Counted from the first letter of the stretch, positions 8,549 to 17,616 are shown. The stretch: 64,000 nucleotides of DNA from Pseudomonadota bacterium (GCA_021845985.1 JAJZES010000043.1:186001-250000); one strand, 5' to 3'. Translations and numbers: made by a program. Notes: a model not told the origin generated them from the sequence alone.

Positions 8549-9264
8549 CCCGGCGCCGCCCCGGCAAGCAGCCGCCCCCAGCCGGTGAGGCGCGGCATGA
8601 GGCCGCCCTGCCGGCAGGCATGCCACAACGTCACCGCGACCGAATCGACGATCGCGCAGCCGAGTTCGCGCTCCATCGCCTCGACCAGCGGTGCCGCGGC
8701 AAAATTGGTGCAGACCACGGCGATGCAGTCCGGCCGGAACGCCGCGGCCTCGCGCAGCAGCGCGGCGATGCGCGAGGCCGGGACGGCGGCGAAATCGGTA
8801 TTCTCGACCAGCCCGAGCACGGCGGCGCCGACCACGTCGAGTCCCCACCGGCGATACTCGACGGCGATCTCGCCGGCCAGCGCCGCGGTGTATGGCACCG
8901 CCAGCGCCACCCGGCGCCAGCCATGCGCCGCAAACGCGGCCTGCAAGCCAAGCGTGGCGCTGGTCATCGGAATAGCGCAGCGGCGGGTCACCGCGGCGCA
9001 GACGCGGCTGTCGTGCTCCTGGCCGCGCCAACTGGCGCTCGTGCCGTTCCAGGTGAGCACATCGAGCGGCGCCTCGGCCAGCAGCGACGCGGCGGCAAGC
9101 AGGTGCGCATCGGCAAACTGCGCCTCGGTCTCGGCGTCCCGGTCGATCCGCCGCACCGCGATCCGGGTGAAATGATGCGTCACCGGCAGGTCACGACTCA
9201 TCGCATAGGTCAGCGGCTCCAGCACGATGTTGCTGGACGGGGTGATATGGCCGATGCGCAGCAT
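8539..9264 (-). CDS. Maleate cis-trans isomerase / Asp-Glu racemase family enzyme
   Basis: A 241-aa enzyme of the Asp/Glu/hydantoin racemase superfamily, closest in style to maleate isomerases and arylmalonate decarboxylases. It begins MLRIGHITPSSNIVLEP, the phosphate/carboxylate-binding start of this group. It has the two expected catalytic cysteine regions: AIPMTSATLGLQ, where the first Cys lies just before it (RRCAIPMTSAT), and CIAVVCTNFAAAPLVEAME. The frame is open further upstream, but that stretch is Arg-rich and in the promoter region, so the start at 9264 was chosen. It is divergent from the BoxR-like regulator, which may control it. The exact substrate is uncertain. Confidence 0.8.
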   Translation of the reverse strand: MLRIGHITPSSNIVLEPLTYAMSRDLPVTHHFTRIAVRRIDRDAETEAQFADAHLLAAASLLAEAPLDVLTWNGTSASWRGQEHDSRVCAAVTRRCAIPMTSATLGLQAAFAAHGWRRVALAVPYTAALAGEIAVEYRRWGLDVVGAAVLGLVENTDFAAVPASRIAALLREAAAFRPDCIAVVCTNFAAAPLVEAMERELGCAIVDSVAVTLWHACRQGGLMPRLTGWGRLLAGAAPGQA

Positions 9265-9427
9265 GCGCGCGACGCTACGGCGCCGATGCCGGCGGCCATT
9301 CCGGCCCGTCGGCTGCACCAGTGCTCTTAGCCATGGCAATCCTGCTGACCGTGGCAGACCCTAAATGTCGCCGCGCCGCCCGGTCAACCCGGCTTGCCGC
9401 GCCGGCCGATCGGTGGTGGGTTCGGGC

Positions 9428-10228
9428 ATGACCAGTGAGACCGACCGGCAGCGCCAGATGGATGCCGAAGACGCCAGCTTCCTCGCCGCCATTGCCGCGC
9501 GGCTGCGGCTGCTGCGTGCCCGCCGCGGCATGACCCGGCAGTTGCTGGCGCGGCGGTCGGGCATCTCGGAACGCTACATCGCGCAGATGGAGGCCGGCCG
9601 CGGCAACGTCTCGGTGCTGCTGCTGCGGGCGCTGGCGCGCGCGCTCGGCGTCCCCCCGGTGGTGTTGCTGGAGGAGGAGCCGGCCGCCCCCGTGCCGCCC
9701 GACCGGATGGCGCCGGCGCGGCGGCAGCGGGTGGCGCTGGTCGGCCTGCGCGGCGCCGGCAAATCGACCCTCGGGCGCATGCTGGCCGCCGCGCGCGGCG
9801 TGCCGTTCCACGAACTCGACCGCGAGGTCGAGCGCGCGGCCGGCATGGACCTGCCAGAGATGTTCGAGTTGCATGGCCAGACCGGCTTCCGCCGCTTCGA
9901 GCGGGCGGCGCTGGAGCGGCTGCTGCGCCCCGGCGGCAGCTTCGTCCTGGCCGCCGGCGGCAGCCTGGTGACCGAGCCGGAGACCTACGCGCTGCTGCTG
10001 CGCGACTGCTGGACGGTGTGGGTGCGCGCCGCGCCCGAGGAGCACATGGCCCGCGTGGTGCAGCAGGGCGATATGCGGCCGATGCGCGACAACCGCCGGG
10101 CGATGCAGGATTTGCGCGCCATCCTGGCCAGCCGCGAAGCACTCTACGCCCGCGCCGACGCGACGCTCGATACCTCGGGGCAGACCGCGCAGGACAGCGC
10201 CCGCGCCCTGGCGGCACTGGTGCCGTAA
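9428..10228 (+). CDS. BoxR-like regulator: XRE-type HTH fused to shikimate kinase-like domain
   Basis: A 266-aa fusion. Residues about 15-75 form an XRE/Cro-type helix-turn-helix (RRGMTRQLLARRSGISERYI then AQMEAGRGNVS). Residues about 95-260 form a shikimate kinase-like fold with P-loop GLRGAGKSTLG and a following ELD segment. This architecture is that of BoxR/BzdR regulators, which control benzoate degradation by sensing benzoyl-CoA in the kinase-like domain. No box genes are in the window; the divergent neighbour is a maleate isomerase-like gene. ATG at 9428 was chosen because upstream in-frame residues are Arg/Pro-rich and precede the conserved start. Confidence 0.85.
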   Translation: MTSETDRQRQMDAEDASFLAAIAARLRLLRARRGMTRQLLARRSGISERYIAQMEAGRGNVSVLLLRALARALGVPPVVLLEEEPAAPVPPDRMAPARRQRVALVGLRGAGKSTLGRMLAAARGVPFHELDREVERAAGMDLPEMFELHGQTGFRRFERAALERLLRPGGSFVLAAGGSLVTEPETYALLLRDCWTVWVRAAPEEHMARVVQQGDMRPMRDNRRAMQDLRAILASREALYARADATLDTSGQTAQDSARALAALVP

Positions 10229-10378
10229 CCAGGCCGTGCGGACGGAATCCCTGGTATGCTTTTTTGACAGAGTCCCGAATCGGGCTTTGTTCAAATCACT
10301 GCGTGACCGGCATCAGGGTGCCGGACATGCTGACGGGAATGACGGAGCGCGATGGGTCGATCACGCTGGAAGTGTTTA

Positions 10379-10706
10379 CAGTTCGATACGTCGCTCGACA
10401 TCGGCCCTGACATCCGCCTGCGCATCGCGATGACGGACAAGGGACATGACAGCCAGGCCAACCGAGCGGCGGTACGCGCGCGGCAGCACACCGGTTATCC
10501 CGCGCCGCGAAAACGTCAGGCATAGAGGCCGGTCTTTTCCAAAGCGCCTCGATAAACTCAGGGAGCGCATCGAACAGGTAATCGGCAAGCTCAAACGGTT
10601 CAAACGCGTTGCCATGCGCTGCGAGAAGACTGATATCAGCTTTTCAGCCATCGTCACTTTTGCCTGCGGGCTGATGCTCGTCAAATCCGTCCACACGGCC
10701 TGGTAG
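10379..10706 (+). pseudogene. Decayed IS5-family transposase, C-terminal remnant with frameshift
   Basis: Two overlapping frames together read as the end of an IS5-type DDE transposase. The first gives SLDIGPDIRLRIAMTDKGHD then SQANRAAVRAR. After a frameshift near 10478 the second gives PVIPRRENVRHRGRSF, then ERIEQVIGKLKRFKRVAMRC and ending KSVHTAW. The conserved DKG(Y/H)DS and the RIEQ-GKLKRFKR-RCEK-KSVHTA signature are diagnostic. The N-terminal half and catalytic Asp residues are missing, so it is inactive. It marks an old insertion between the BoxR-like gene and the tandem TetR gene. The 228 bases between it and the TetR gene show no coding sequence. Confidence 0.8.
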
Positions 10707-10934
10707 CTATCTATCCCTTCACAAACACTCCCGACGCGGCGGTTGCTACATAAGACCGCAGGAGTCAGACCTTTGCCGATCCGCGACTCCGGCTTCGGAT
10801 CAGACGCTCCCCCGCCTCGGTCGCGCGACATCGCGGGTAGCGCGGGTCAGCAGCCGCACCCCGCCGCCGCGCCTGCAATGCCATAGCTGCCTTGGACCAG
10901 CGGTGATCCCCTTGTCCGCAGGTCCCGGACCATT

Positions 10935-12350
10935 TCAGCGCGCCGCGGCGGCGTGCGGCAAAACCGGCGCCACCAGCCGCATCGCCGCGACCGCTCCGTC
11001 GAGCACGTCGGTCACGGCGGCCTCAATGATCCGGTCAAGCCGGCCGGAGACCGGCATGTCGTACACCCAGCGCCGGATCGCCAGATAGAAAACCTGCCCG
11101 TGCAGGCCCCAGGCCAGTTCCAGATCGTGCTCGCCAAGCGGCGCCTCCGCCGCCGGTGGCCGGGGCGCCAGGGCACGCAGTTCGGCGGCGATCGGCTCGA
11201 TCACCCGCTGGCGCACCAGCGTCAGATAGCGCTCGCTGACGCCGACCCCGCGCAGTCCGGCAAAGATGAAAATGCGCGTCCATTCATAGCTGTTGATCGA
11301 GCTGATATAATCGACGTAGAAATTGACCAGCCGCGCGCGCAACGGCTGGGCGCGGTCGCGCAGCCCGCGGTCCCATTCCACTTTCCAGCGACTCAGATAA
11401 ACCTCCTGATAGACCCGCTCGATCAGCGCTTCCTTGGTCGGGAAATAGCGGTAGAGCAGTGGATGCGTCACCCCGAGGCGCCGCGCCAAATCCCGCAACT
11501 GCCCGTCAGTGCCGTGCTCGGCGAAGAACCGGATGGCTTCATCGACGATGAAGCGCTCGCGCTGCTGCGGCGGCATCCGCCGCCGCCGCGGCCCGGCGGG
11601 CGTGGCCGGCGGCGGCGGTCGCCCCGGCGGCAGCGCCACCGCGGCCACGCCCGTGCCGCCCGGCTCCTCCGTGCCAGGGCAGACCCCGCCGACGCCGCCG
11701 AGGAACACCGCAATGGCATCGCGCAGCAACCGCTGCATGTCGCCGGGGATCGCCATGCCATAGACGAAGCGGCGGATCGCCAGATAAAAAATCCGCCCGT
11801 GCAGGCCCCACGCCAGCTCGACCTCCTCGGCCGACAGCGGCAGCGCCGCGGGGTCGGCGAGGCCCGCCGCCGCGCGCAGTTCGGCGCAGATCGGCAGCAA
11901 CACGTTCTCGCGCAGCAATGCCAAATAGGGCGCGTTGATCGGCACCCCGCGCAGGCCGGCAAACATGAAGATCCGAACCCAGTCGTATTGAAATATCGCG
12001 GCGGTGTAGTCGCGGTAGAACTCCAGCAGCCGCACCTCCAGCGCCACCGACCGGTCGCGCAGCGTCACGCTCCATTCCGGGCGCCACCGGCTCAGGAACA
12101 CTTCCTGATAGACCCGCGCGATCAGCATCTCCTTGCTCGGAAAATGCCGGAACAGCACCGAATGAGGAATGCCGATGCGGCCCGCCAGGGCGCGGAGCTG
12201 GCCGTCAAACCCCTGATCGGCAAAAAACCGGATCGCCGCGGCGACGATCATGCGTTCGCGTTCGGCGGCCGGAACCCGCTTGCCACGCGGCGCCGCCGAC
12301 CGGGCGGTGCGGCCGGCCGGCATCTGCGAAAATGAGGCGTCTGTCGTCAT
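10935..12350 (-). CDS. Tandem (double) TetR-family transcriptional regulator
   Basis: One uninterrupted 471-aa frame contains two complete TetR proteins in series. Unit 1 (about residues 28-225) has HTH region AIRFFADQGFDGQLRALAG and then VLFRHFPSKEMLIARVYQEV. A Pro/Arg-rich linker (about 230-256) follows. Unit 2 (about 257-465) has AIRFFAEHGTDGQLRDLARR and LLYRYFPTKEALIERVYQEV. The units align along their length, including (M/I)FAGLRGV and LAWGLHG-FYLAIRR, so this is an internal duplication rather than a chance fusion. ATG at 12350 is the first plausible start; more upstream sequence in frame is antisense to coxM-like coding. It is divergent from the molybdenum hydroxylase genes and is their likely regulator. 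Confidence 0.88.
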   Translation of the reverse strand: MTTDASFSQMPAGRTARSAAPRGKRVPAAERERMIVAAAIRFFADQGFDGQLRALAGRIGIPHSVLFRHFPSKEMLIARVYQEVFLSRWRPEWSVTLRDRSVALEVRLLEFYRDYTAAIFQYDWVRIFMFAGLRGVPINAPYLALLRENVLLPICAELRAAAGLADPAALPLSAEEVELAWGLHGRIFYLAIRRFVYGMAIPGDMQRLLRDAIAVFLGGVGGVCPGTEEPGGTGVAAVALPPGRPPPPATPAGPRRRRMPPQQRERFIVDEAIRFFAEHGTDGQLRDLARRLGVTHPLLYRYFPTKEALIERVYQEVYLSRWKVEWDRGLRDRAQPLRARLVNFYVDYISSINSYEWTRIFIFAGLRGVGVSERYLTLVRQRVIEPIAAELRALAPRPPAAEAPLGEHDLELAWGLHGQVFYLAIRRWVYDMPVSGRLDRIIEAAVTDVLDGAVAAMRLVAPVLPHAAAAR

Positions 12351-12434
12351 CCCGTGCCATGCGAATTTGCGGCGACGCAGCACCCAGCGCCCGCCCTGAC
12401 CCGCGGCAACAAAAGACTGCCGGGCGATGGTACC

Positions 12435-12480
12435 GTGCCGCTTGACTCGGCACAACCACGCCCGCATCTTGCGACCGCAA
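12435..12480. promoter_or_regulatory. Two palindromes in the divergent promoter of the tandem TetR and Mo-hydroxylase genes
   Basis: GTGCCG (12435-12440) and CGGCAC (12448-12453) form a perfect 6-bp inverted repeat around a 7-base centre that contains TTGACT, a possible -35. A second palindrome, TTGCG-AC-CGCAA, lies at 12469-12480. Two separate palindromes in a 190-bp divergent control region fit an operator bound by a protein with two TetR DNA-binding units. This is inference; no binding data are available. Confidence 0.4.
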
Positions 12481-12539
12481 GGTAAATTAGACTCGTGCCG
12501 GCGCTGCCCGGACGCGACATTGCGGGGGATGGAAACGGC

Positions 12540-13430
12540 GTGAAGGCGGCGGCTTTGCGGTATGAGCGTGCCAGCTCGCTGGCCGATGCGCTGGCGCTGC
12601 TGCAGCGGCATGGCGCCAGCGCCACGCTGATCGCCGGCGGGCAGAGCCTGGTTCCCGCGCTCAACCTGCGCATGGCCGCGCCCGAATTGCTGATCGACAT
12701 CAGCCGCCTCGACGCGCTGCGCGGGGTGCAGGTGATGACCGAGGGCGGATCGCCCAGGCTGCGCATCGGCGCCATGACGCGCCACGCCGAGCTCGGCCGC
12801 TCGCCGGAGATCGCCCGGCATGCGCCGCTGCTGCATCTGGCGGTGGGCCATGTGGCGCATGCGGCGATCCGCAATCGCGGCACATTCGGCGGCAGCCTTG
12901 CGCATGCCGATCCGGCATCCGAACTCCCCGCCTGCGCGCTGGCGCTGGGCTCGCGGATGCATGTCGTCGGCCACGCCGGAGCGCGCGTCATCGACGCCGG
13001 CGACTTTTTCATCGGCCTGCACCAGACGGCGCTGCAACCGGGTGAAATCCTCGTCGCCGTCGAGGTCGATGTGCTGGCCGACGGGTTCCGCCCCGGTTTT
13101 GCCGAATTGGCCCGGCGTCAGGGCGATTATGCGCTGGTCGGCCTTGCCGCCCATGCCCGGCCGATCCCCGGGCAGATGCGTTTTGCCGCCATCGCGCCGG
13201 TCTTCTTTTCTGTCGGCGCGCGTCCGCTGCTGGCCGCGGCGGCGGCGCGGGTGCTGACCGACGCGACCATCGCCGACGCCGACCGACTGCATCTGGCGCA
13301 GCAGGCGCTGGCGGCCGACCTCGACCCGCCCGCCGACCCGCAGGCATCATCGGCGATGCGGCTGCATCTCGCCCGCGTGCTGCTCGGCCGCGTTGTCGCA
13401 CAGCTTGTTGGAACCCCCGATGTCATCTGA
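12540..13430 (+). CDS. Molybdenum hydroxylase FAD-binding medium subunit (CoxM/XdhB-like)
   Basis: A 296-aa FAD-binding subunit of the xanthine dehydrogenase/CO dehydrogenase family, which passes electrons from the iron-sulfur subunit to an acceptor via FAD. It has the FAD pyrophosphate-binding motif ATLIAGGQSLVPALNLR (about residues 29-45) and the second motif IRNRGTFGGSLAHADPASE. GTG at 12540 is preferred to an upstream GTG at 12495: GGGGGA at about 12523 can serve as a ribosome site and the conserved fold begins at AAALRYERA. Its end overlaps the 2Fe-2S subunit start by 11 bases. Confidence 0.9.
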   Translation: MKAAALRYERASSLADALALLQRHGASATLIAGGQSLVPALNLRMAAPELLIDISRLDALRGVQVMTEGGSPRLRIGAMTRHAELGRSPEIARHAPLLHLAVGHVAHAAIRNRGTFGGSLAHADPASELPACALALGSRMHVVGHAGARVIDAGDFFIGLHQTALQPGEILVAVEVDVLADGFRPGFAELARRQGDYALVGLAAHARPIPGQMRFAAIAPVFFSVGARPLLAAAAARVLTDATIADADRLHLAQQALAADLDPPADPQASSAMRLHLARVLLGRVVAQLVGTPDVI

Positions 13431-13917
13431 GACCGTCGCCGTCACGCTGCGCGTCAACGGCGAGACGACGACGCAGATGGTCGCGCCGCGCACCCATCTT
13501 GCCGATCTGCTGCGCGGCCGGCTCGGCCTGACCGGGACGCATCTCGGCTGCGAACATGGGGTCTGTGGCGCCTGCACCGTGTTCATCGACGGCGCCACGG
13601 CGCGCGCCTGTCTGGTGCTGGCGGTGCAGAGCGATGGCGCCGTGGTCGAGACGGTCGAGGGGCTGACCGACGCCGCCGACCCGACGCTGCGCGCGCTGCA
13701 GGAGGCGTTCGTGGCGCGCAACGCCCTGCAATGCGGCTTCTGTACGCCCGGCATGCTGGCCACCGCGGTCGAATTGCTGCGCGAGACGCCTGCGCCGTCG
13801 CGCGCCGCGATCCGCGAACGGATTTCAGGCAATTACTGCCGCTGCACCGGCTACCACGCGATTGTCGATGCGATCGAAACCGCCGCCCTGCGGCTTGCCG
13901 GACATGAGCCGCGCTGA
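13420..13917 (+). CDS. Molybdenum hydroxylase 2Fe-2S small subunit (CoxS/XdhA-like)
   Basis: A 165-aa iron-sulfur subunit. The plant ferredoxin-type cluster ligands lie in GCEHGVCGACTVFIDG (about residues 43-58) plus a later Cys (RACLVL). The second, CO-dehydrogenase-type cluster ligands are CGFCTPGM and GNYCRCTGY. It relays electrons from molybdopterin to FAD. It overlaps its neighbours at both ends (11 bases upstream; the final A of its TGA starts the next ATG), consistent with 1:1:1 synthesis of the three subunits. Confidence 0.95.
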   Translation: MSSETVAVTLRVNGETTTQMVAPRTHLADLLRGRLGLTGTHLGCEHGVCGACTVFIDGATARACLVLAVQSDGAVVETVEGLTDAADPTLRALQEAFVARNALQCGFCTPGMLATAVELLRETPAPSRAAIRERISGNYCRCTGYHAIVDAIETAALRLAGHEPR

Positions 13918-16301
13918 TGCCACACCCCCCCGCGCATGCCGCCATCGACCGCCCCAACAGCTATATCGGCCGCAGCGTGCCGCGCCCGAATGCGCGCCGT
14001 CTGGTCGAAGGCCGCGGGCACTTCACCGACGATCTGCCGACGACGCCGCGCACCCTGCATGTCGCGTTCCTGCGCAGCCCCTACCCGCATGCGCGTATCG
14101 CCGGCCTCGATCTGGCTGCCGCGCGCGCCCTGCCGGGCGTCGCGCTGGTCGCCACCGGTGCCGACATCGCCGCCGTCTGCACCCCGTGGGTCGGTGTGCT
14201 GACGCATTTCGCCGGGCTGAAATCGGCGCCCCAGTACCCGCTGGCGATCGACCGGGCGGTCTGGCTCGGCGAGCCGATCATCGCCGTGGCGGCGACGACA
14301 CGCGCCATCGCCGAAGATGCGATCGACCTGATCGGCATCGACTACGAAGAACTGCCGGCCGTCACCGACATCGACGCCGCGCTGGCGCCGGGGGCGCCGG
14401 TGATCCATCCACACCTGGGCGACAATCTGGCGTTCCGGCTGCGCCTCGACAGCGGCGACGTCGATGCCGCCTTCGCCGCCGCGCATACCGTGGTGGAAGA
14501 CGACTTCCACTTCAATCGCCACACCCCGGTCACGCTGGAAACCCGCAGCATCCTGGCCGACTACGACCCCGCCACGCAGCGACTGACGGTCTGTCAATCG
14601 ACCCAGACTCCCTATCAGATGCAGGAAGTGTACGCGCGCCATTTCGCCATTCCGGCGGCCAATGTGCGCGTCATCGCCGGCGATGTCGGCGGCAGCTTTG
14701 GCATGAAGCTGCATGTGTACGGCGACGAGATGGCGACCGTGGCGCTGAGCATCATGCTGCGCCGGCCGGTGAAGTTCGTCGCCGACCGGCTGGAATCCTT
14801 CGTCTCCGACATCCATGCGCGCGCCCATCGGGTGCGCGCGCGCATGGCGCTCGCCGCCGACGGCAGCATCACCGCGATGGCGGTGGACGACACCACCGGC
14901 ATCGGTCCCTATTCCGCCTATCCGCGCACCAGCGCCGTCGAGGGCAATCAGGCGGTGCGGCTGATGGGCGGCCCGTACCGCCACCGCGCCTATCGCGGCA
15001 GCTTGCAGGTGGTGTTTCAGAACAAGGCGATGATGAGCCAGTATCGCGCCGTCGGCCACCCGATCGCCTGCGCGGTGACCGAAGCGCTGGTCGATCGCGC
15101 CGCCGCCGCGCTGGGCCTCGATGCCATCGACATCCGCCGGCGCAATCTGCTGACCGACGACGCCTATCCCTACACCTCGCCGACCGGCTACGTGTTCGAG
15201 CGGCTGTCGCATCACCAGTGTCTCGACCTGCTGGAACGCAGTTGCGACTACGCCGCGCTGCGCCGCGACCAGCAGGCGGCGCGGCAGCGCGGCGTCTGCC
15301 GCGGCATCGGGATTGCCGCGTTCATCGAAATCACCAGTCCCGGCCCCGCCTTTTATGGCGTCGGTGGCGCGCCGATCACCGCGCAGGATGGCTGCGTGAT
15401 GCAGCTCGATCCCTCGGGCGCGGTGCGGGTGCAGGTCAGCGTCACCGAGCAGGGTCAGGGCACCGAGGCGATCATGGCGCAGATCGCCGCCTCGGCGTTT
15501 GGCGTCGCGCTCGACCGGGTGCGCGTCGTCACCGGCGACACCGAGACGACGCCGTATGGCGGGGCCACCTGGGCGTCACGCGGCGCGGCGATCGGCGGTG
15601 AAACAGTACTGCTGACCGGCCACGCGCTGCGCCAGCAATGCCTTGCCCTCGCCGCCGCGATCCTGCAGACGCAGCCGCAGACGCTCGACATCGTCGATGG
15701 CCGGGTCGTCGATGCCGCCGACGGGCAGGAGCGGATCAGCGTCGCCGAGCTGGCGCGCATCGCCTATTTCCGCCCCGACACCCTGCCGCCGGGGATACAG
15801 CCGCAGCTCGTGGCCGCGCGCAATCATGTGCCGCGCGACCAGCCTTTCGCCTTTACCAACGGCATCCAGGCCAGCCATGTCGAGGTCGATACCGAGACCG
15901 GATTTGTCCGCCTGCTCGGCCATTGGGTGGTCGAGGATTGCGGCCGGATCATCAACCCGCTTCTGGTTGACGAGCAAATCCGCGGCGGCGTGGTGCAGGG
16001 CATCGGCGCGGCGCTGTTCGAGGAATGCCTCTATTCTCCCGAAGGCCAGATACTGAACGCGACGCTGGCCGACTATCTGGTGCCGATGGCGGGCGAAATC
16101 CCCGACATCCATGTCGCCCATGTCGAGACGCCGACGCTGCTGACCCAACTCGGCGCCAAGGGTGCCGGCGAGGCCGGGACGGCCGGCGCGGCGGCGGCGG
16201 TGCTCAATGCCGTCAACGACGCGCTGCGCCCGCTCGGCGCGCAGCTCAGTGAACTGCCGCTGACGCCGCAGCGCATCCTGGCCGCGCTCGGGCGGGTCTG
16301 A
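13917..16301 (+). CDS. Molybdenum hydroxylase molybdopterin-binding large subunit (CoxL/XdhC-family)
   Basis: A 794-aa catalytic subunit holding the molybdopterin-cytosine dinucleotide cofactor. It contains the family start SYIGRSVPRPNARRLVEGRG, the cofactor loop VGGSFGMK, the QYRAVGHP segment (near residue 374), EQGQGTEAIMAQIAA, and GAKGAGEAGTAG (near 748), which carries the catalytic Glu. The AYxCSFR motif of true form I CO dehydrogenase is absent; at that place it reads YRAVGHP. So it should hydroxylate a carbon in a heterocycle, aldehyde or aromatic CoA ester rather than oxidise CO. No XdhC/CoxF maturation gene is adjacent. The substrate is unknown. Confidence 0.93.
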   Translation: MPHPPAHAAIDRPNSYIGRSVPRPNARRLVEGRGHFTDDLPTTPRTLHVAFLRSPYPHARIAGLDLAAARALPGVALVATGADIAAVCTPWVGVLTHFAGLKSAPQYPLAIDRAVWLGEPIIAVAATTRAIAEDAIDLIGIDYEELPAVTDIDAALAPGAPVIHPHLGDNLAFRLRLDSGDVDAAFAAAHTVVEDDFHFNRHTPVTLETRSILADYDPATQRLTVCQSTQTPYQMQEVYARHFAIPAANVRVIAGDVGGSFGMKLHVYGDEMATVALSIMLRRPVKFVADRLESFVSDIHARAHRVRARMALAADGSITAMAVDDTTGIGPYSAYPRTSAVEGNQAVRLMGGPYRHRAYRGSLQVVFQNKAMMSQYRAVGHPIACAVTEALVDRAAAALGLDAIDIRRRNLLTDDAYPYTSPTGYVFERLSHHQCLDLLERSCDYAALRRDQQAARQRGVCRGIGIAAFIEITSPGPAFYGVGGAPITAQDGCVMQLDPSGAVRVQVSVTEQGQGTEAIMAQIAASAFGVALDRVRVVTGDTETTPYGGATWASRGAAIGGETVLLTGHALRQQCLALAAAILQTQPQTLDIVDGRVVDAADGQERISVAELARIAYFRPDTLPPGIQPQLVAARNHVPRDQPFAFTNGIQASHVEVDTETGFVRLLGHWVVEDCGRIINPLLVDEQIRGGVVQGIGAALFEECLYSPEGQILNATLADYLVPMAGEIPDIHVAHVETPTLLTQLGAKGAGEAGTAGAAAAVLNAVNDALRPLGAQLSELPLTPQRILAALGRV

Positions 16302-16345
16302 TGCCAGGAACAAAGAAAATCACACCGCATGGGAGCATCACAGCC

Positions 16346-17587
16346 ATGAACAGCACCGCGACAGATCCCGGCCGCCGGGCCGTGCTTGGCGGCGGGCTTG
16401 CGGCGCTGGCCGCGCCGGCGCTGCTGCTGCGCGCCGCCCGCGCCGCCGATGAGCCGATCCGCATCGGCTTTCCGACGCCGCTGACCGGACCGTTCGGCGC
16501 CGAGGCCAAGGATCAGGTGCGCTGCGCCAGCCTCGCCGTTGCTCAGTTCAACGCCGCCGGCGGCCTCAACGGACGCATGGCGGAGCTTCTGGTGCGCGAC
16601 GACAAGCTCAATCCCGGCGAGGCGGCGACGCGCACGCTCGAACTGATCGAGCAGGATCATGTCGCCTGCATCGTCGGCTCGCTGTCGTCATCGGTGCAGC
16701 TCGCGGTCAACGAAGTCACCAAGGCGCGCGGGATGCTCTATGTCTCGATCAGCCAGTCCGACACCATCACCGAGGCGAGCGATTTCGGCCGCACCACGTT
16801 CCACGAGGCGCTCAATCCGCATATGACGGCCGGCGCCGTGGCCCGCTATGTGTTCCGGCCGGGCATGAAGGTGGCGATCCTGCTGGCCGATTATGCCTAT
16901 GGCAACGAGATGGCGGCCGGCTTCCGCCGCGCCGCCGCGGCGATGGGCGGGGTCGAGATCGTGCTCGAGCAGAAGCACCCGTTCGGCGCCGCCGACTATT
17001 CGACGTTCCTGCCGCGCCTGCGCTCGGTCAAGCCCGATGTCGTCTGCATCTGCAATTTCGGCCGCGATCAGGCCAATTCGATCAAGCAGGCGGTGGATTT
17101 CGGCATCAAGCGGCTGGCCCGCATCGTGGTGCCGGTGCTGCTCTACAACCAGCGCCTCGCCGGCAGCGCCGATGCGTTCGAGGGGGTGGTCGGCGGCGCC
17201 AACTACTACTGGACGATCGAGGATCGGGTGGCGTCGGCGAAGGCGTTCAACGACGCCTACCGCGCCGCCAACAACGGCGCCGTGCCGTCCGATTACGGCG
17301 CCTACGGCTACAGCGGCGTGCGCCTGATGCTGGAGGCGATGCGCCGTGCCGGCGGTGTCGCACCCGACGCGGTGATCCGCGAACTCGAAGGCGCGCATTA
17401 CGACACCTGCAAAGGCCCGGAGACGATGCGGGCCTGCGACCATCAGGCGATCCAGTCGGTGCTGATCCTGGAGTCGAAGGCCAAATCGGCGATGACCAGC
17501 CCGGCCGACCTGTTCACGGTGCTCGCCACCGAGGAAGGCAAGGACGCCAATCTGCGCAGTTGTGCCGATCTCGGGCACAAGACGTGA
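16346..17587 (+). CDS. ABC transporter substrate-binding protein, Liv (branched-chain amino acid) type
   Basis: A 413-aa periplasmic-binding protein of the type I LivJ/LivK fold. The N-terminus has an arginine pair before a hydrophobic stretch (PGRRAVLGGGLAALAAPALL), suggesting Tat or Sec export. Mature sequence begins near IRIGFPTPLTGPFGAEAKD, the usual start of this family. ATG at 16346 is preferred to 16301 because GGGAG at 16331 precedes it and the signal peptide then begins normally. It follows the Mo-hydroxylase genes by 44 bases and precedes livHMGF, so it probably captures the hydroxylase substrate; such proteins also bind aromatic acids and other organics. Confidence 0.9.
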   Translation: MNSTATDPGRRAVLGGGLAALAAPALLLRAARAADEPIRIGFPTPLTGPFGAEAKDQVRCASLAVAQFNAAGGLNGRMAELLVRDDKLNPGEAATRTLELIEQDHVACIVGSLSSSVQLAVNEVTKARGMLYVSISQSDTITEASDFGRTTFHEALNPHMTAGAVARYVFRPGMKVAILLADYAYGNEMAAGFRRAAAAMGGVEIVLEQKHPFGAADYSTFLPRLRSVKPDVVCICNFGRDQANSIKQAVDFGIKRLARIVVPVLLYNQRLAGSADAFEGVVGGANYYWTIEDRVASAKAFNDAYRAANNGAVPSDYGAYGYSGVRLMLEAMRRAGGVAPDAVIRELEGAHYDTCKGPETMRACDHQAIQSVLILESKAKSAMTSPADLFTVLATEEGKDANLRSCADLGHKT

Positions 17588-17616
17588 GCGCGGCGGCGGC
17601 GGGGGCGCGGCGATAG

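Noticed and set aside
12351-13292. Extension of the tandem TetR frame by about 310 codons upstream
   Set aside because: That part is antisense to the FAD-binding subunit gene and has no family features; the TetR start at 12350 is sufficient.
12540-16301. Calling the Mo-hydroxylase a carbon monoxide dehydrogenase
   Set aside because: The large subunit lacks the AYxCSFR motif of form I CoxL, so only a general hydroxylase call is supported.
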